The position numbers and the translations under genes are program-made. Positions 4,869-7,787 of a DNA stretch of 7,787 nucleotides are shown here, in pieces. Origin of the DNA: CG2-30-44-17 sp964344725 (GTDB taxonomy: Bacteria; Patescibacteriota; Gracilibacteria; UBA1369; UBA12470); contig CAYFOI010000037.1 of the NCBI GenBank assembly GCA_964344725.1, positions 1 to 7,787 of the forward strand. Direction: 5' to 3'. Below the pieces are notes generated by a model. That model ran no database searches. It had not been told where the DNA came from and saw nothing but the letters and a program-made list of their open reading frames with translations. Positions within the stretch are counted from its first letter, which is position 1. Every line of letters begins with the position of its first letter.

Positions 4869-7103
4869 GTGCGTAAGCGTCCAAACAGGCTCACAATTAT
4901 TATCGGGATTCTTTTCTTTATAACAGGAGTGATTGGTTTGCGGCTTTTTCAGCTTCAGATTATTTCGCATAGTTATTACAAGGAAATTGCTCAGACAGAA
5001 CATCAAGGGTATACCGAGCTTCCAGCGAGGCGAGGCGAGGTTCTTATAACCGACTATAATTCCGGTGAAGTTTTTAAACTTGCGACAAATACCACTCTTA
5101 ATCTTTTGTATGCGGATCCGTATTTGATTGATGATCCTGAGCTTGTGGCGGAGACGCTCGCTCCTATAATTTTTGATCTGGAACAGGAGAAGGAGATGGA
5201 TGAACAGCGAGTTGAAGAGGAGCTCGAATTGGCTTATGAAATTGAAGATGAAGAGGAGCGCGAAGAGGTGCTAAGCGAGATTTCTTATAAGGATGATGAA
5301 GAGCTTTTTGATGATTTTCAGGATCGGCTGGAGGAGCAACTGGGGGAGAAAACTCGTTCACAGATTCTGCTTGCTGAGGGGGTTGATCAGGAGACGCATT
5401 ATGCCTTGACTGAGCTTGATTTGACTGGGGTGATGGTGACTGAACACGGGGATGTTTATGCTTTTCCGTCGGAGATAAGTAACAAGGGGAAGACGGCGGA
5501 GCTTCTTGCTGAGGTTTTTCAGGTTGATGCGGATACTTTGGAAAGTACTCTCGAGGGGACCAATAGATATACTGTAATTGAGCGCAAGCTTGATCCGGAG
5601 ATTTCGGCACAAATTGATACAATTATGGATAATGATGAGAATGGAGATTTCTTCGGTATCGATATGCTCGAGGAATATTATCGTTATTATCCGGAAGGGG
5701 AGCTTGCGGCGCAGGTTCTTGGTTATACAAATACGGCGGGGATTGGGCAGTATGGGATTGAAGGATTTTTCAATACTTCTTTAACGGGTAAAAAAGGTTA
5801 TTTTACTTCTCAAATTGATGGTGTTGGGCAGCAGATTACGGTGGGGGATAGTGTGATTGAGCCGGCTGAAGATGGTGCGAATATTATGCTTACTTTGGAT
5901 CGAACCGTGCAGCTGGAGGTAGAAAAATTGCTTAGTGCGGCTGTTGATGAATATCAGGCTGAAAGTGGGCAAGCTATTGTCATGGATCCGGAGACTGGAG
6001 CTATTATTGCGATGGCTAATTATCCTACTTTTGATCCTAACTCCTATGGAGATGTTTATGATTTGGTTGATATTGAAATTACCGAAGAGGATCAGGAATA
6101 CTTATACAACATGGGTGACGAGGAGGATCCAGTTTATTGGCTTTATACTCAAATAGATCCTGATGAGAGGATTCGTATTTTCCCGGATGAGGATGATCCG
6201 GACCAGTGGTATTCTTATGAGAATTTGTATGGGCCGGAGGTTTATAAGAACAAGACGATACAGGCGATTTATGAGCCGGGGTCGATTTTCAAGCCTATAG
6301 CGATGGCATCTGCGATAAATGCTGGGGAAACAAGTCCACATGATACGCATAATTGTACTGGGCCTATTCAGGTTGATGAGTACGAAATTCATACTTTTAA
6401 TGATGAGTACCATGGAGTTGAGACTATGACAGAGGTCCTTATCAATTCTTGTAATATTGGTATGGCTTATGTTGCAGAGCTTCTAGGAAGAAGTCTTTTT
6501 TATAGCTATATTCAGACTTTTGGTTTTGATCAAAGGACAGATATTCAGCTTGATGGCGAAGAGTCGGGATATGTTGAATATTATGAAGATTGGGCGGATT
6601 CGGAGCTTGTGACTCATGCGTTTGGCCAGGGTATTTCGGTTACCCCGCTTCAAATGGTTACGGCTATTGCTGCTATTGCTAACGACGGTGTGCTGATGCA
6701 GCCTTATATAGTGGAAAGTCTTGAATATGCTGATGGTTCGATTACCGAATATGAGCCTGAAATTATTCGTCAGGCTGTCACAAAAGAGACTGCTGACATG
6801 ATGACGGCGATGCTTACTGCGGTTATTGAGCAGGGGATTTCAACTGCTGAGCTGGATAGCCATTATCTCGCCGGCAAGTCTGGTACTGCTCAAACATATA
6901 AATGGGGAAAAGCTCTTGAAGGTCGTGGTACTACGATTACTTCTTTTGTTGGGTATGGGCCGATTGATGATCCGCAGTTTGTGATTTTGGTGAAATTCGA
7001 TTATCCAAAAACTGATGAATGGGGTGCGAATACGGCCGGGCCGGTGTTCAAGGATATCGCAGATTTCTTGTTGAGTTATTATAATGTTCCGCCAGATAAG
7101 TAG
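4869..7103 (+). CDS. Class B penicillin-binding protein, peptidoglycan D,D-transpeptidase (FtsI/PBP2 type)
   Basis: Cross-links peptidoglycan at the outer face of the inner membrane. Residues 8-28 are the single membrane anchor after a basic N-terminus (RKRPNR). ARRGEV (53-58) is the conserved start of the pedestal/dimerisation domain. The transpeptidase domain spans about 365-735 with all three motifs: S472-x-x-K475 (catalytic Ser), S527-C-N529, and K670-S-G-T. At 744 aa it is longer than E. coli FtsI (588) or PBP2 (633). The excess is mostly two acidic insertions, at about 103-160 in the pedestal and about 394-456 just before the catalytic Ser. There are no PASTA repeats. The start is GTG: the frame has a TAG 30 bases upstream and no ATG between. 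It could be the division (ftsI) or elongation (mrdA/pbpA) enzyme; with no mur/fts or mre/rod neighbours the sequence cannot decide. The stop is TAG, inside an inverted repeat. Confidence 0.95.
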   Translation: MRKRPNRLTIIIGILFFITGVIGLRLFQLQIISHSYYKEIAQTEHQGYTELPARRGEVLITDYNSGEVFKLATNTTLNLLYADPYLIDDPELVAETLAPIIFDLEQEKEMDEQRVEEELELAYEIEDEEEREEVLSEISYKDDEELFDDFQDRLEEQLGEKTRSQILLAEGVDQETHYALTELDLTGVMVTEHGDVYAFPSEISNKGKTAELLAEVFQVDADTLESTLEGTNRYTVIERKLDPEISAQIDTIMDNDENGDFFGIDMLEEYYRYYPEGELAAQVLGYTNTAGIGQYGIEGFFNTSLTGKKGYFTSQIDGVGQQITVGDSVIEPAEDGANIMLTLDRTVQLEVEKLLSAAVDEYQAESGQAIVMDPETGAIIAMANYPTFDPNSYGDVYDLVDIEITEEDQEYLYNMGDEEDPVYWLYTQIDPDERIRIFPDEDDPDQWYSYENLYGPEVYKNKTIQAIYEPGSIFKPIAMASAINAGETSPHDTHNCTGPIQVDEYEIHTFNDEYHGVETMTEVLINSCNIGMAYVAELLGRSLFYSYIQTFGFDQRTDIQLDGEESGYVEYYEDWADSELVTHAFGQGISVTPLQMVTAIAAIANDGVLMQPYIVESLEYADGSITEYEPEIIRQAVTKETADMMTAMLTAVIEQGISTAELDSHYLAGKSGTAQTYKWGKALEGRGTTITSFVGYGPIDDPQFVILVKFDYPKTDEWGANTAGPVFKDIADFLLSYYNVPPDK

Positions 7104-7203
7104 ATTTTTGTTTATTGCCTTTTTCGCGGCTGGGCTAGCATGTACGCCTTCGAAGAGTAAGAGGCGTTGCTGATGCTCTTTCGGCAATAACAAAAATCTT
7201 TTT
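7102..7203. terminator. Long nested inverted repeat, probable terminator between convergent genes
   Basis: Left arm 7102-7119 pairs with right arm 7183-7199 over 17 base pairs with one bulged T. Inside the 63-base loop a second stem forms: agcat/atgct (5 bp) around acgcct/aggcgt (6 bp). The left arm starts within the PBP stop codon. Five T residues (7199-7203) follow the right arm on the plus strand, which fits an intrinsic terminator for the PBP gene. The minus strand has a weaker tail, so termination of the convergent small gene is less certain. The size and nesting exceed a usual terminator, so a structured RNA or small mobile repeat is an alternative. Confidence 0.55.
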
Positions 7204-7217
7204 GGAGTGTAGTAAGG

Positions 7218-7460
7218 TTATTGCATCTTCTCGATGCGCTCGTTGTCTTTTTTGATGAGTTCGCGGACGACAAGATAGATTCCGATGGGACTTGCTGTGA
7301 AGAAGCCCAGTGTTCCGATGAATCCTATTAAGTAGAGGGTGAAATTTGCTATGGTTAAGGTTTGTCCTTCGAGGCCTATGTTGTTTACCACTCCAAACAT
7401 GGAGAAGGTGAGTACGATTAGTACGAATGGGCTGAATGCGAGTATTAGTCCTTTTTTCAT
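7218..7460 (-). CDS. Small two-helix membrane protein of unknown function (80 aa)
   Basis: No family is recognised. Two hydrophobic helices are evident, about residues 4-25 and 39-65, joined by a short polar loop. A charged C-terminal tail (66-80, rich in Lys/Glu/Arg) and a Lys-Lys N-terminus suggest both ends are cytoplasmic. It converges on the PBP gene with 114 bases between the stop codons, mostly filled by the inverted repeat. The ATG directly follows eight C residues and has no Shine-Dalgarno sequence. A possible -10 (TATACT, minus strand 7503-7498) lacks a clear -35. The stop is TAA. The hydrophobic pattern is good evidence that it is a real gene; a longer overlapping frame at 7135-7515 in another phase is not credible. 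Confidence 0.7.
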   Translation of the reverse strand: MKKGLILAFSPFVLIVLTFSMFGVVNNIGLEGQTLTIANFTLYLIGFIGTLGFFTASPIGIYLVVRELIKKDNERIEKMQ

Positions 7461-7468
7461 GGGGGGGG
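7461..7468. repeat. Eight-base G/C homopolymer directly before a start codon
   Basis: Eight G on the plus strand (eight C on the coding strand) abut the ATG of the 80 aa membrane protein gene. Tracts of this length are prone to replication slippage. A change would alter the leader but not the reading frame. Confidence 0.8.
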
Positions 7469-7501
7469 TAGTTAGTAATCCGTAGTACGTAGTGTGTAGT
7501 A
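7467..7501. repeat. Degenerate heptamer tandem repeats
   Basis: Read on the plus strand in steps of seven: ggtagtt, agtaatc, cgtagta, cgtagtg, tgtagta. The last three (7481-7501) are near-identical with the core GTAGT; the first two are weaker. They lie in the leader or upstream region of the small membrane protein gene, between it and the divergent AbrB-type gene. Confidence 0.6.
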
Positions 7502-7533
7502 TATGGATTTTTCACAAAAATTTAAGGTCGGTG

Positions 7534-7562
7534 TGGTAAAACAGGTTTAGTTTTGCTATAAT
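7534..7562 (+). promoter_or_regulatory. Extended -10 promoter for the AbrB-type gene
   Basis: TGCTATAAT (7554-7562) is a perfect extended -10. The -35 position (TGGTAA, 7534-7539) is a poor match, as is common for extended -10 promoters. Predicted transcription start is near 7569, which favours translation from the ATG at 7600 over the one at 7576. Confidence 0.6.
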
Positions 7563-7599
7563 AAAATAAGAAAGTATGAAATTCTTATTTTTCCAAAAA

Positions 7600-7787
7600 A
7601 TGAAAGTTGTAAAATGTACTCAGAGAGGGCAGGTAACTCTTCCTAAAAAGTGGAGGGATGAGGTTGGCACCGATCATTTTCTCGTCATTGTGAGCGATGA
7701 GGGTGTGACTTTTAAGCCTATTCTCAAAAAGGAGTTCGTTGAGAGTGTTGAGGCAGCTTGGCAGGATTATCTGGAGAATGGCGAGAC
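7600..7787 (+). CDS. AbrB/MazE/SpoVT-type DNA-binding protein, partial at the right edge
   Basis: The N-terminus reads MKVVKCTQRGQVTLPKKW, matching the swapped-hairpin AbrB signature in which a short strand is followed by GQ[VI]T[LI]P and a basic helix. It continues through a strand-rich segment (FLVIVSDEGVTFKPI) into a helical tail and is open to the window end with no stop (62 full codons visible). An in-frame ATG at 7576 would add eight residues (MKFLFFQK), but family length and the predicted transcription start favour 7600. Members act as transcription regulators or as antitoxins that bind their own promoter. A partner toxin gene, if any, would lie beyond 7787, so the antitoxin role is only a possibility. 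It is divergent from the 80 aa membrane protein gene. Confidence 0.8.
   Translation, partial: MKVVKCTQRGQVTLPKKWRDEVGTDHFLVIVSDEGVTFKPILKKEFVESVEAAWQDYLENGE

Noticed and set aside
5164..6413. Minus-strand frames antisense to the PBP gene
   Set aside because: They overlap an intact, clearly identified enzyme gene, and their products have no domain or sensible composition.
83..7103. Alternative genetic code with UGA read as glycine, as in Gracilibacteria
   Set aside because: The 888 aa and 744 aa frames, both with many Gly, contain no in-frame TGA and end in TAG. TGA is seen only as the stop of the 226 aa gene, where reading through would add just eight codons.
7135..7515. A 126-codon minus-strand frame overlapping the small membrane protein gene
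   Set aside because: Its product is rich in Arg/His/Thr, and its first residues are just the heptamer repeats translated. The 80 aa frame in another phase has a clear two-helix membrane pattern.
1..7787. CRISPR array, insertion sequence, tRNA or rRNA gene
   Set aside because: No regularly spaced long direct repeats, no transposase frame, and no cloverleaf or rRNA-like sequence was seen on either strand.

Overview
The window most likely comes from a Candidate Phyla Radiation (Patescibacteria) bacterium. A Peregrinibacteria-like lineage is my best guess. This is inferred from gene style: a class B penicillin-binding protein swollen by acidic insertions, an orphan HNH endonuclease, large acidic proteins of unknown family, AT-rich gene starts with no Shine-Dalgarno sequence, and short A-rich leaders behind strong sigma70-type promoters. 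The long reading frames close properly under the standard bacterial code, with no in-frame TGA, which argues against the UGA=Gly code of Gracilibacteria/Absconditabacteria. There is no rRNA, tRNA or ribosomal protein gene, so the taxonomy stays tentative.

Layout. Positions 83-3847 hold three minus-strand genes, read in the order 226 aa, 114 aa, 888 aa, none of which I can assign to a family. The first two have near-consensus promoters of their own (-35/-10 elements TTGCCA/TATAAT and TTGATA/TATAAT, each with a 17-base spacer). The second promoter overlaps the stop codon of the upstream gene. The 888 aa protein is Cys-free and acidic, has no signal peptide or membrane segment, and is built of helical, Pro/Gly-linker and repeat sections. 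A 200-base divergent intergenic region (3848-4047) separates these genes from the plus-strand genes and carries promoters in both directions plus a perfect 6+6 dyad.

On the plus strand, 4048-4857 encodes an HNH endonuclease with an N-terminal helical domain. It is followed after 11 bases by a class B penicillin-binding protein (FtsI/PBP2 type, 4869-7103) with intact SxxK, SxN and KSG motifs. A good promoter for the PBP gene lies inside the last codons of the HNH gene, so the PBP gene need not depend on HNH transcription.

A long nested inverted repeat (7102-7199) begins inside the PBP stop codon and probably terminates transcription between the PBP gene and a convergent gene for an 80 aa two-helix membrane protein (7218-7460, minus). 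That gene has an unusual leader: eight C residues directly before its ATG, preceded by degenerate heptamer repeats. Divergent from it, an AbrB/MazE-type DNA-binding protein starts near 7600 and runs off the right edge.

How the genes work together: the PBP is a cell-wall/division enzyme. The three minus-strand genes look like one functional unit of unknown role. I see no defence operon, CRISPR array, IS element or prophage structural genes. The best candidate for something undescribed is the 226/114/888 aa gene set.
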